Source: an uncultured Clostridia bacterium (lineage in GTDB: Bacteria; Bacillota; Clostridia; Christensenellales; UBA1242). From it: a stretch of 64,000 nt of DNA. The notes below the pieces were generated by a model that saw only the letters and a program-made list of their open reading frames with translations, searched no databases and was not told the DNA's origin. Both the position numbers and the translations under genes were made by a program. Numbering within the stretch: the stretch's first letter is position 1; the number at the start of each line of letters is the position of its first letter. Where the stretch lies: the NCBI GenBank assembly GCA_944372585.1, contig CALVZQ010000004.1, positions 92,660 to 156,659 on the forward strand, written 5' to 3'. Shown here piece after piece: positions 8,121-15,179 of this stretch.

Positions 8121-8875
8121 ATGAACATCAAACAACATATCCATTCCTTGAAAGATTCTGACAAAAGAGTCAAAGTGATAACATTCATAACAATGTTATA
8201 TAATTTCTTTTGGGCAATAGGAAAAATTTTGTTTGGAGTTTTCATGCGTTCTTATCTCTACTGCATAAGTGGTGCATACACTCTGCTATTGGGATTTAGC
8301 AAAAAAGTTTTTGTTTCCAACCATAAAACAAAAAAAGAAATCAACCTTGAAACAAAGTCGTTGATCATTGGCATTCTGCTGGCAATCAGTGGAATGGCCT
8401 TTGGAATTTATATGGGCGGACTTTATATTTGGAGAATTGACTTTCAGTACAACATGATTTGGTCAATAACCATCGCACTTTGCTCCTTCGTGGAACTTGG
8501 AATCTCCATTCACAATCTAATTAAGGTCAGAAAAAAGGTGACATCTTGCTTCTCAGTCTAAGATGTTGCAACATTGGCTCTTCTTTGTTTGCAATGGTTA
8601 TGACACAAGTGGCTTTGCTCTCTGCAACTGGGACAGAAAACACCTATATGTACAATGCCACAACTGGTGTGATTGCAAGCATTCTTGTCATCTGTCTTGG
8701 TTTCTTTGTGATTGGCAAATCCGCTTATATGGAAAAACGGAAACAAACGGAAGACGAGACGAAAAAAGTTGGCAACAATAATGAAGAAAGTGAAAATTTA
8801 AATGATCTCACAAAAATAAGTGAAGAAAGTGAAAACCAAATGAAAAATGAGAAAAATAAAAAAGATGAAAATTAA
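8121..8875 (+). CDS. Polytopic membrane protein encoded in two frames (-1 shift at 8531-8537)
   Basis: I do not recognise a named family. The first frame (8121-8561, 146 residues) starts MNIKQHIHSLKDSD and has about four membrane segments, including FFWAIGKILFGVF and IIGILLAISGMAFGIYMGGLY. Its last residues (VTSCFSV) look random. The second frame (to 8875) continues with CCNIGSSLFAMVMTQVALL and GVIASILVICLGFFVIG, then a charged tail rich in Glu, Asn and Lys. Joined by a -1 shift at A_AAA_AAG they give a smooth 251-residue six-segment protein. Either the shift is programmed, or the gene is broken, or one base was lost in sequencing. The second frame has no ribosome site of its own. The gene has its own promoter and a terminator. 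Confidence 0.7.
8531..8566 (+). other. Candidate -1 ribosomal frameshift site with hairpin
   Basis: The heptamer A_AAA_AAG (8531-8537) is in the correct zero frame (AGA AAA AAG) and is the same slippery sequence used in E. coli dnaX. Three bases later ACATCTT (8541-8547) pairs perfectly with AAGATGT (8560-8566) around a 12-base loop. AAGG at 8523-8526 could act as an upstream ribosome-pairing stimulator. The -1 frame leads straight into the downstream open frame. Confidence 0.5.
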
Positions 8876-8890
8876 TTTCATCTTTTTTAA
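8858..8890. terminator. Bidirectional terminator between the membrane protein gene and ypeB
   Basis: GATGAAA and TTTCATC pair around ATTAA, flanked by A-runs and T-runs on both sides, serving the two convergent genes. Confidence 0.8.
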
Positions 8891-8895
8891 TTAAT

Positions 8896-10323
8896 TTACA
8901 TAAGTTTGCTTCCATCGTTTGTTTTAACAACTTTCAATATGTTCTCTTCAACATTTGTGTTTGCGTTGATGTAGATATAATAAGTTGAACCATTTCTTTC
9001 ACATTCAAACTCCCAACACAAAACCTCTCTGTTGTAGTCGAGTGGAGCCAAAACAAGTCTTTCATTCTTGATTGAGAAAGAGGTGTCAATGTTTGTCTTC
9101 GCCATTTCTGTTGTCACAGTTGCTCCTGAAATATCTCTGGAAGTATGGTTAATCCAGTAAGAAACTGCATCATAACCAATAACATTTCCATTCTCCAAAT
9201 CAACTTTCACTTTGACAAGGTCAGGATAAAGAATGATTCCATTTTGTTTTGGCGAAATGTTGAAATATGCTTGAGAATCTAGCTCCTCACTCCAAACAAT
9301 CTCAGCATTTTCCACACCATTTCCTTTTGCAAAATCAAGTGCAATCTTTTCTGCCTGTTGCATGGTTATGTTCTTAACATCAGAATCAACATGGCCACTG
9401 ACTGTCAAAATTTTTCCACCTATCTTTGTCACTTGAACATAAACCTTTTGATTGTCTGTATTCAACAAGACATAGTTATAAGTGCTGAACTTACCATTCG
9501 TTTGTCCTTGATATTGAAGATTGGAGATATTTTTGAAATATGAGTCCACAATCTTGTATGCTTCATCTTTTGATATCTCACTTCCAGTCAATCCTTTAAC
9601 TTTTTGGTTGACAACAGAATCAGAGAAAGGTCCGTCATAAATCATGGTTGGATATTCAGTATCATCAGATTTGATTTGTGCAAAATCTAGTGAAAAATCA
9701 TCATAATTACCATCAATATGATTACTTGCGTCCAAAATGCTGTAACCGTAGATCATTTTTTCGGACATTTGATTGAGATATTTTTTCATCTCCGTCAATG
9801 ATTCATGCATTTCATTGAGTGTATTTAAGTCGCTTTCGGTCAACTCTCCACCCTTTGCCACTTTTTCTTGCAAAGTCTGAGTATAGCCAGACATTTGATT
9901 GATGAATCTGACACTTTCAACAATGTTGTCACTGGAAAGTGGAAGAGCAGCAATGTTGCTTTGCATTTCTTTGGCACCTTGCGCAAGATCATTGAGCATT
10001 TTTGCTTGATAATCCTCACTGTTTGATGCAAGAAGTTTGCTTATGTTCATATCAGCCGTGTTGACAGTATCGACAAGTTCATAATAATTTTTCTTGTATA
10101 TGTTTTCAAGTTGCAGAGAATAACTGTTTGCCTGCGACATTGAAACCCCATATCCAATGCCAAAACCGATTGTACTGAGTCCCAACACCCCTGTCGCAAT
10201 TGAAAGTCCAATAACAGCACCTCTATATTTGTGCCTTACTGCTGAATTTCTCTTATCTTGAGTTTGGTTGGAATTTTTTACATTTTTGTTTTCAGTTTGA
10301 GCAATTTTCTTATCTTCTTTCAT
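8896..10323 (-). CDS. ypeB: Spore germination protein YpeB
   Basis: Partner of the cortex-lytic enzyme SleB; in Bacillus the two depend on each other for location in the dormant spore. The 475-residue protein has a short lysine/asparagine-rich cytoplasmic start, one membrane anchor (GLSIATGVLGLSTIGFGIGY, about residues 39-58), a long helical region to ~220, and PepSY-like repeats near residues 240-430, including SRDISGATVTTEMAK. The frame runs on to 10359, but ATG at 10323 with AGGAGGGG is the start. It lies 10 bases after sleB, so they are co-transcribed. Length fits the family. Confidence 0.93.
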   Translation of the reverse strand: MKEDKKIAQTENKNVKNSNQTQDKRNSAVRHKYRGAVIGLSIATGVLGLSTIGFGIGYGVSMSQANSYSLQLENIYKKNYYELVDTVNTADMNISKLLASNSEDYQAKMLNDLAQGAKEMQSNIAALPLSSDNIVESVRFINQMSGYTQTLQEKVAKGGELTESDLNTLNEMHESLTEMKKYLNQMSEKMIYGYSILDASNHIDGNYDDFSLDFAQIKSDDTEYPTMIYDGPFSDSVVNQKVKGLTGSEISKDEAYKIVDSYFKNISNLQYQGQTNGKFSTYNYVLLNTDNQKVYVQVTKIGGKILTVSGHVDSDVKNITMQQAEKIALDFAKGNGVENAEIVWSEELDSQAYFNISPKQNGIILYPDLVKVKVDLENGNVIGYDAVSYWINHTSRDISGATVTTEMAKTNIDTSFSIKNERLVLAPLDYNREVLCWEFECERNGSTYYIYINANTNVEENILKVVKTNDGSKLM

Positions 10324-10333
10324 AATCCCCTCC

Positions 10334-11017
10334 TTAAATTGCAAACACATGGTTGCCAATCACAACTGTTGTTGTCTTGCTGTATATCCATTTGTTTGTT
10401 GCAGTGCTTGCGTTATAGTAATACAATGCACCATAAGTAGGGTCCCAACCATTCAAAGCATCACGAGCGGCATTATATGCAGTTTGGTCAGGTTCGAGAT
10501 TGATTTGTCCGTCATTGACTGCCGTAAAAGCCCATGGCTGATAGATGACCCCTGCAATAGTATTTGGAAAATCAGGGCTTTCTACTCTGTTCAAAATAAC
10601 TGCTGCGACCGCAACTTGTCCAGTGTAACTTTCTCCACGGGCTTCAGCGTAAACACACTTGGCCAAAAGATATAAGTCACTGTTAGAAACCGAATTGTCA
10701 TCAGTTGAAGACAAGGTCATTCCAAGAGCCGCCGCCGTTTTTGGTCCAACAATTCCGTCAACAGAAAGTCCATTTTTGCTTTGGAAATATCTGACAGCCT
10801 TGCGTGTTAAATTTCCATAAATTCCATCGACATTGCCAGTGTAATATCCCCATCTTTTCAATTTTGTTTGAACAGTTCTTGTTTGTGAAGTGGTCAAGGC
10901 CGCTTCAACATATTCAATGTTTGGTTGTATGTAATTTGTCAAAACCACAGTAAGCGTTCCGATTGACATGATTGCAAACATAACTGCAAAAGTCAACGCA
11001 AATAATTTTTTCTTCAT
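10334..11017 (-). CDS. sleB: Spore cortex-lytic enzyme SleB
   Basis: Lytic transglycosylase that degrades muramic-lactam cortex during germination. The 227 residues contain an N-terminal membrane/signal segment (KLFALTFAVMFAIMSIG), a peptidoglycan-binding type 1 domain (about 47-103, with GYYTGNVDGIYGNLTRKAV and DGIVGPKTAAALG), and the Hydrolase_2 catalytic domain from ~115, with the predicted acid in YAEARGE near residue 130 and later YYYNASTATNKWIYSK. The start has AAAGGAGA. It is 11 bases after spoIIR and 10 before ypeB. The sleB-ypeB pairing is the common arrangement. Confidence 0.95.
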   Translation of the reverse strand: MKKKLFALTFAVMFAIMSIGTLTVVLTNYIQPNIEYVEAALTTSQTRTVQTKLKRWGYYTGNVDGIYGNLTRKAVRYFQSKNGLSVDGIVGPKTAAALGMTLSSTDDNSVSNSDLYLLAKCVYAEARGESYTGQVAVAAVILNRVESPDFPNTIAGVIYQPWAFTAVNDGQINLEPDQTAYNAARDALNGWDPTYGALYYYNASTATNKWIYSKTTTVVIGNHVFAI

Positions 11018-11028
11018 ATTTTCTCCTT

Positions 11029-11562
11029 TTATCGTGTTACACTATTTATAATTTCCCAAATTTTTGAAATATAAACATAATTTTCGTAATTTTTTGAAGA
11101 GAGAAAACATACAGCAGGAAAAACGACGCACCACCAATTGTCGCCTTTTCCAGCCCCCAAATCAATTTTCAAACAATCATAAACGCCTTCTTCAAGCACC
11201 AAATCATCATATGCACGTGCCGGCATCTCTTCTTGAGTGATGGAAATTGTGGCAGAATATTCCACTCCTTCACTCTTGAGAACTTCATTTACAACCGCTT
11301 GCAAGTAAAACAAACTAAGTGCAATAATTTCTGCCGCTTCATCTTTGTTTTCAGCGTAGGCAAGTTTTGGAATCAAAAAATCTACCACTGCATCTTTTAC
11401 TTTATATTTCAAATTTTGGTCAGTGACAGAATTGGAATTTGCTGTTATGTGAATTCTCATATAACCTTCGTTCAATGCACTTGCGGAAACATTGTTTCCT
11501 CCACAAAGAAAGATTGCCAAGCAAATGATTCCAATTCCAACAAATGACAAAATGTATTTCAT
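11029..11562 (-). CDS. spoIIR: Stage II sporulation protein R (SpoIIR)
   Basis: Forespore-secreted signal that triggers SpoIIGA to process pro-sigma E in the mother cell. The 177 residues start with a signal segment (YILSFVGIGIICLAIFLCGG) and contain the family core: RIHITANSNSVTDQNLKYKVKDAV near residue 36, a helical mid-part, then LEEGVYDCLKIDLGAGKGDNWWCVVFP near 127 with the conserved GxGxNWWCVVFP motif. The ATG at 11562 follows GAGGGA. It heads a tight cluster with sleB and ypeB, which in Bacillus belong to a later forespore stage, so extra promoters or an altered timing are possible. Confidence 0.95.
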   Translation of the reverse strand: MKYILSFVGIGIICLAIFLCGGNNVSASALNEGYMRIHITANSNSVTDQNLKYKVKDAVVDFLIPKLAYAENKDEAAEIIALSLFYLQAVVNEVLKSEGVEYSATISITQEEMPARAYDDLVLEEGVYDCLKIDLGAGKGDNWWCVVFPAVCFLSSKNYENYVYISKIWEIINSVTR

Positions 11563-11600
11563 AAATCCCTCACAAACGAATTTTTGTCTGAAAAATAATA

Positions 11601-11629
11601 AAAAAACCGCAAAAATTTGCGATTTTTTT
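11601..11629 (-). terminator. Terminator of the SPOCS/LysM gene
   Basis: ATCGCAAA and TTGCGGT pair around a T-rich loop, followed on the minus strand by a long T-run. It separates the gene at 11689 from spoIIR. Confidence 0.8.
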
Positions 11630-11688
11630 CTTTTTTATTAATTTTTTAAAAGTTTGAGAGGTACATCTTTTAAAATTAATTTCTCTTC

Positions 11689-13209
11689 TTAATTTCTTTT
11701 TTGGTAATACACAATCACATTTTCATCTTTTTCAAGTGGGAATGCAAGTTCAGGATTTTGAAGCATGATTGTTTCTTCTCTGACTTTGACGCTTTTTGCA
11801 AGGTCCCAAGAAGACTGCCCAGCACTTGCAAAAATAAGTTCAATCGCACAATCTCTCTCAGGATACTCACTTGCCAAGTTGATGTTGGAAATGACCGCCT
11901 CAACTTCATCACAATCATAGTTTACATTGATTTTGAGTTTTGCATCAAAATAGAATTCTCTTCCTTTCTTGACAACGACATCAACATCATAAAGCACAGC
12001 AAACACACTTTCAATTTGTGCATTGTCGCAAGTTGCACCTGATTTATCCGAAACAACAAAAGGCACTTCAATCACAACACTGTGCAGAGAATTTGTTTCA
12101 TCATTCAAATAGACAACATTTGTTTTGCTGACTCCTTCAACAAAAATTTCTCCATTCTTGATGTAAGAATTTGTGATTGCAAGATTTGAACCACCGACAA
12201 ACATAATCTTGTCAACTCTTGGTTTGTCATCTTCCAAGGTTAACGTTCCATCAATTTTGGCCTCAAAATAGTCCCCTTGAAGTTGCTTTGTCATTTCAAA
12301 AGATTCAGTTGAAACTTCAAGTTCATTTTCTGTGCTGTAGATGTCTTTGATGATGACTTCACTTTTTTCAAGATAAGATGTCACCTTGACTTCGACTGGC
12401 ACAGTAATTTTGATGTCGACGCCCTTTTCCGCTTCAGAAACTTCACATTTAACCGCACTTCTTTTTATGCAAGCAGTTGCTTCACTGACTGCTTCACGAT
12501 TCACACCTTCAAGTTCAACTTCTTCCTTGAAGTTCTCTGTCACATAAGAAGATTCAAACCTGTCTTTTTCTGTCAAATACAAAATTCTTGTGACAACTTC
12601 GCCGCTTACAGAAACAAAATTTACTCCGCTTTCTGTTGACTTGACGGAAACATGACTGTCACACAATAGCACTTTTTTGATTGGTTCTTTGATTGAAACT
12701 TCGCTTTCAACAGTAAAAACTTCCTGTGCCTGCCCAACCAAAGTGTTGACAAGCATTTCATCTTCACGTGTGCACATATTTTCATCGTCGCTTTTGATGT
12801 TTTGCACTTCTCTCTCGCATATCAGCACGCCAAATTGACACACCGTGCAGTTGATTTTGATGTTTGAACTTGTCACAGAATCAATGGAATAGTCTTCCAC
12901 TTCAACTTGGATTCCAACCTTGTCACCCACAGCAATATCCGAGTCTTCAAACTTTGAAGTGAATGGACATGAAGAATTTATTGTTCCAATTTCTCCATCA
13001 ACAGTGCAATAAAGCAAGCAAATGTCAAGGCTGCCCGAATAATTGACAACGCCATTCAAAATTTCAGCATTTTCTGCTTGTGCAGTGTGACAGACTGACA
13101 AAATTTTGTCAATCTCCACATTAGTTTCAATGTTACATTCAACATTGAACTGAGATTTTTCGAGTCGTTTTTTCTTTACAACTCTGAACTTGTTTGTTTC
13201 AAAAGACAT
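11689..13209 (-). CDS. SPOCS (DUF3794) repeat protein with C-terminal LysM domain
   Basis: Predicted spore-coat-type protein. The 506 residues are built of repeated beta-rich SPOCS/DUF3794 modules (about residues 25-130, 160-290 and 310-440), recognisable by stretches such as INGxVxYxxxI/GxxKVxxQVEVEDYSID, and end in a LysM-like segment, ASAGQSSWDLAKSVKV, near residue 462. LysM domains bind glycan, and the family is found in spore formers next to sporulation genes. The frame begins earlier with TTG, but ATG at 13209 has GGAGGGG seven bases upstream. It has its own terminator and is divergent from veg. No signal peptide is visible. Confidence 0.88.
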   Translation of the reverse strand: MSFETNKFRVVKKKRLEKSQFNVECNIETNVEIDKILSVCHTAQAENAEILNGVVNYSGSLDICLLYCTVDGEIGTINSSCPFTSKFEDSDIAVGDKVGIQVEVEDYSIDSVTSSNIKINCTVCQFGVLICEREVQNIKSDDENMCTREDEMLVNTLVGQAQEVFTVESEVSIKEPIKKVLLCDSHVSVKSTESGVNFVSVSGEVVTRILYLTEKDRFESSYVTENFKEEVELEGVNREAVSEATACIKRSAVKCEVSEAEKGVDIKITVPVEVKVTSYLEKSEVIIKDIYSTENELEVSTESFEMTKQLQGDYFEAKIDGTLTLEDDKPRVDKIMFVGGSNLAITNSYIKNGEIFVEGVSKTNVVYLNDETNSLHSVVIEVPFVVSDKSGATCDNAQIESVFAVLYDVDVVVKKGREFYFDAKLKINVNYDCDEVEAVISNINLASEYPERDCAIELIFASAGQSSWDLAKSVKVREETIMLQNPELAFPLEKDENVIVYYQKRN

Positions 13210-13320
13210 ATACCCCTCCAAATGAAAAACTAGTATAATATACTTGCAAAATGAACCGCTTAGAACAAAAAATTGAATAAATTTTCTCTTTCATGTCAAA
13301 AATCATCAAAAGGAGATTTT

Positions 13321-13557
13321 ATGAGAAAAATTGTTTATGGACTTGATGAAATCAAGTTAAAAATATCAGGATTGAAAGGACAAAATGTTCAAATGAGCAT
13401 AAACAGAGGACGAAAAAAAATTGAGTCAGTCAATGCAACAATCAAAGATGTCTACCCAAGCGTGTTCACAATCAAAACCCAAGACGACAAACTTCAAACA
13501 TTTTCATATTTTGATGTTATGTGTGGAGATATTGTTTTTGACAGTGGTAAATCCTAA
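13321..13557 (+). CDS. veg: Veg family protein
   Basis: Small protein that in B. subtilis promotes biofilm gene expression and is very strongly transcribed. The 78 residues contain the family pattern: GLDEIKLKISGLKGQNV, a basic RGRKKIE segment, then ATIKDVYPSVFTIK and the FSYFDVMCGDIVF end. The frame is open from 13273, but ATG at 13321 behind AAAAGGAG gives the conserved start. It is divergent from the SPOCS gene. I could not identify a convincing promoter in the 111-base gap. Confidence 0.93.
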   Translation: MRKIVYGLDEIKLKISGLKGQNVQMSINRGRKKIESVNATIKDVYPSVFTIKTQDDKLQTFSYFDVMCGDIVFDSGKS

Positions 13558-13566
13558 AACAAAATA

Positions 13567-13595
13567 TTGAAATAACATAATTGATATGTTATAAT
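13567..13595 (+). promoter_or_regulatory. Promoter of the P-loop kinase gene, leaderless type
   Basis: TTGAAA (13567-13572), 17 bases, extended -10 TGTTATAAT (TATAAT 13590-13595), then exactly six bases to ATG at 13602. This is the best example of the leaderless start pattern in the window. Confidence 0.75.
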
Positions 13596-13601
13596 ATAAA
13601 T

Positions 13602-14390
13602 ATGGATAAAAAAACAGAAATTTTGGAAAAATCAATAATACTCAACGGACCCATTGGAAGTGGAAAAAGCCTTTTGTCAAGAATTCTTGCAAGAAAACTT
13701 GGCTACCATGTGATTTCAACAGATTCTTTTAGGCACCTTCCAAGCAAAAAATATTTCCAAAGCAAATCTTTTGAGGATTTAACCGAGCAAGATAAAACTT
13801 CCTTGCAACTTAGGCAACACTTGCCAAATCTTCCAAACTATCAAGAGCTTGGTTTCAATCCACAAACTAGCGAAATGATAATGCGTCGCTTTGGAGCTGT
13901 TGCATGGCATTTCTATCAAAAACAATTTGAAACAAAACTTCTTTCAGAAATGTTTTCACAACTCCAAACCCCGAGCATAATTGATCTTGGTGGTGGAATG
14001 GGAATCTCTTTAGACAGAGATTACAAATATTTAGAGGAAAAAGCACGCGCTATCAATCCCAACTTGTTTAATGAATGTTTTCCATTGAAAAATTATATCG
14101 GTTTTGACAAGATTAAGAAACTTTTGGGACAATTCAAAAATGTTATCTATCTCAAACTTCCAAACAATTATTCTGAAAATGTGAAAAAAGCCTCTCAAGA
14201 CAGATTAAACCCCATTTTTCTCTCAACTGGACAATATCAAGAAACTGCCACTCAAACAATAAGTGTTCAAAATTTGATTTATCAAAATCAACCCAACTGG
14301 GACAAAGCAGAGAAACTTGCAGATGAAATCATTTCAAGCTGTGGGCTTGAGCAGTGCAAACATATTGAACGAAAAAGACACCTCACTTGA
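13602..14390 (+). CDS. P-loop kinase, shikimate-kinase-like
   Basis: A 262-residue protein with a clear Walker A, IILNGPIGSGKSLLSRILA, near residues 12-30, followed by LGYHVISTDSFR, as in small-molecule kinases of the shikimate/gluconate kinase type. Further on are IDLGGGMG near residue 128 and FKNVIYLKLP near 185. At 262 residues it is longer than shikimate kinase (about 170), with a helical insert near residues 55-110. The substrate is unknown; isolation from aroma genes argues against a true AroK. An upstream TTG is in frame, but the -10 overlaps it, so ATG at 13602 must be the start. Confidence 0.7.
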   Translation: MDKKTEILEKSIILNGPIGSGKSLLSRILARKLGYHVISTDSFRHLPSKKYFQSKSFEDLTEQDKTSLQLRQHLPNLPNYQELGFNPQTSEMIMRRFGAVAWHFYQKQFETKLLSEMFSQLQTPSIIDLGGGMGISLDRDYKYLEEKARAINPNLFNECFPLKNYIGFDKIKKLLGQFKNVIYLKLPNNYSENVKKASQDRLNPIFLSTGQYQETATQTISVQNLIYQNQPNWDKAEKLADEIISSCGLEQCKHIERKRHLT

Positions 14391-14402
14391 GATGTCTTTT
14401 TT
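14372..14402. terminator. Bidirectional terminator after the P-loop kinase gene
   Basis: AAAAAGACA and TGTCTTTTT pair, with an inner CTC/GAG helix and one mismatch, and flanking A- and T-runs. It contains the kinase stop codon and serves the converging gene at 14415. Confidence 0.75.
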
Positions 14403-14414
14403 GAATGTATCCAA

Positions 14415-15092
14415 TCAAACTGTTTGTTTTTCCCACTTATAAACATAATAGGTTCTAAGTCTCTCTGCATTAGTTTCACCATTTTCAGTCATCTGATATT
14501 CATCTGATTGAGCAAATGGAGAGAAATATTTCCAATTTTCATAATCTCCAAATGTTACACTTATGAGACCCGCACTGCGAAAAGCTTCAGCTTCAATCAA
14601 AGTCACAGACTGAGGAATGTATACCTCATGAAGACTTGAAGCATTGTAGAATGCTCTTTGCCCAATCGTTGTAACAGTGTCAGCAATGGAAATTGATTCC
14701 AAATTGGAACAATTGACAAAGGTATATGCAGGAATTGAAACTATTCCACTTGAAATAACAACTGAGGTTATGCCCTCATTGCCATAGAATGCACCCTGAT
14801 TTTGCTCTGTTGTAGAGTAAATTTGAACGGTGTAAACAACTCCTTCATGTTCAACATTTCCAGGAATGATCAACTCTCCTGTTGGCATGTTGTCCGCATT
14901 TTGTCTTACTGTGACTGTTTTGTCCGTTTCGTTGTAGCCTTCAAAAAGCAATGTTGTATAAGAATCGGCATCTTTAATTGCATCTTCTGGAGGTGTTGTT
15001 TTTTTCAAGCCCAAACCAAGTCCTAAGCCAAGTGCAAGTCCCACAACAACGACCGCCAAAACGATAGTAAGCACTTTGTATTTTTTACTCAT
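14415..15092 (-). CDS. Membrane-anchored leucine-rich repeat protein, BspA type
   Basis: A 225-residue surface protein. A short basic start (MSKKYK) leads into a membrane anchor, VLTIVLAVVVVGLALGLGLG, near residues 7-26. Outside it carries two to three BspA-type leucine-rich repeats (LRR_5), seen as SIPAYTFVNCSNLESISI, TIGQRAFYNASSLHEVYIP and LIEAEAFRSAGLISVTF between about residues 120 and 190. Such proteins mediate adhesion in gut and oral bacteria. The start at 15092 follows GGAAGAGG; a TTG further upstream is unlikely. It is small for its class, with few repeats, and stands alone. Confidence 0.8.
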   Translation of the reverse strand: MSKKYKVLTIVLAVVVVGLALGLGLGLGLKKTTPPEDAIKDADSYTTLLFEGYNETDKTVTVRQNADNMPTGELIIPGNVEHEGVVYTVQIYSTTEQNQGAFYGNEGITSVVISSGIVSIPAYTFVNCSNLESISIADTVTTIGQRAFYNASSLHEVYIPQSVTLIEAEAFRSAGLISVTFGDYENWKYFSPFAQSDEYQMTENGETNAERLRTYYVYKWEKQTV

Positions 15093-15179
15093 ATCCTCTT
15101 CCAATTATTTATTTATGAAATAAATTTGATTATTTTGCCTAATTTCATCCTTGATTGACATTATAAACAAAATTTATTC

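Noticed and set aside
8546-8875. Second frame of the split membrane gene as an independent gene from TTG
   Set aside because: The TTG has no ribosome site, the first residues make sense only as a continuation of the upstream membrane protein, and the join is smooth at the slippery heptamer.
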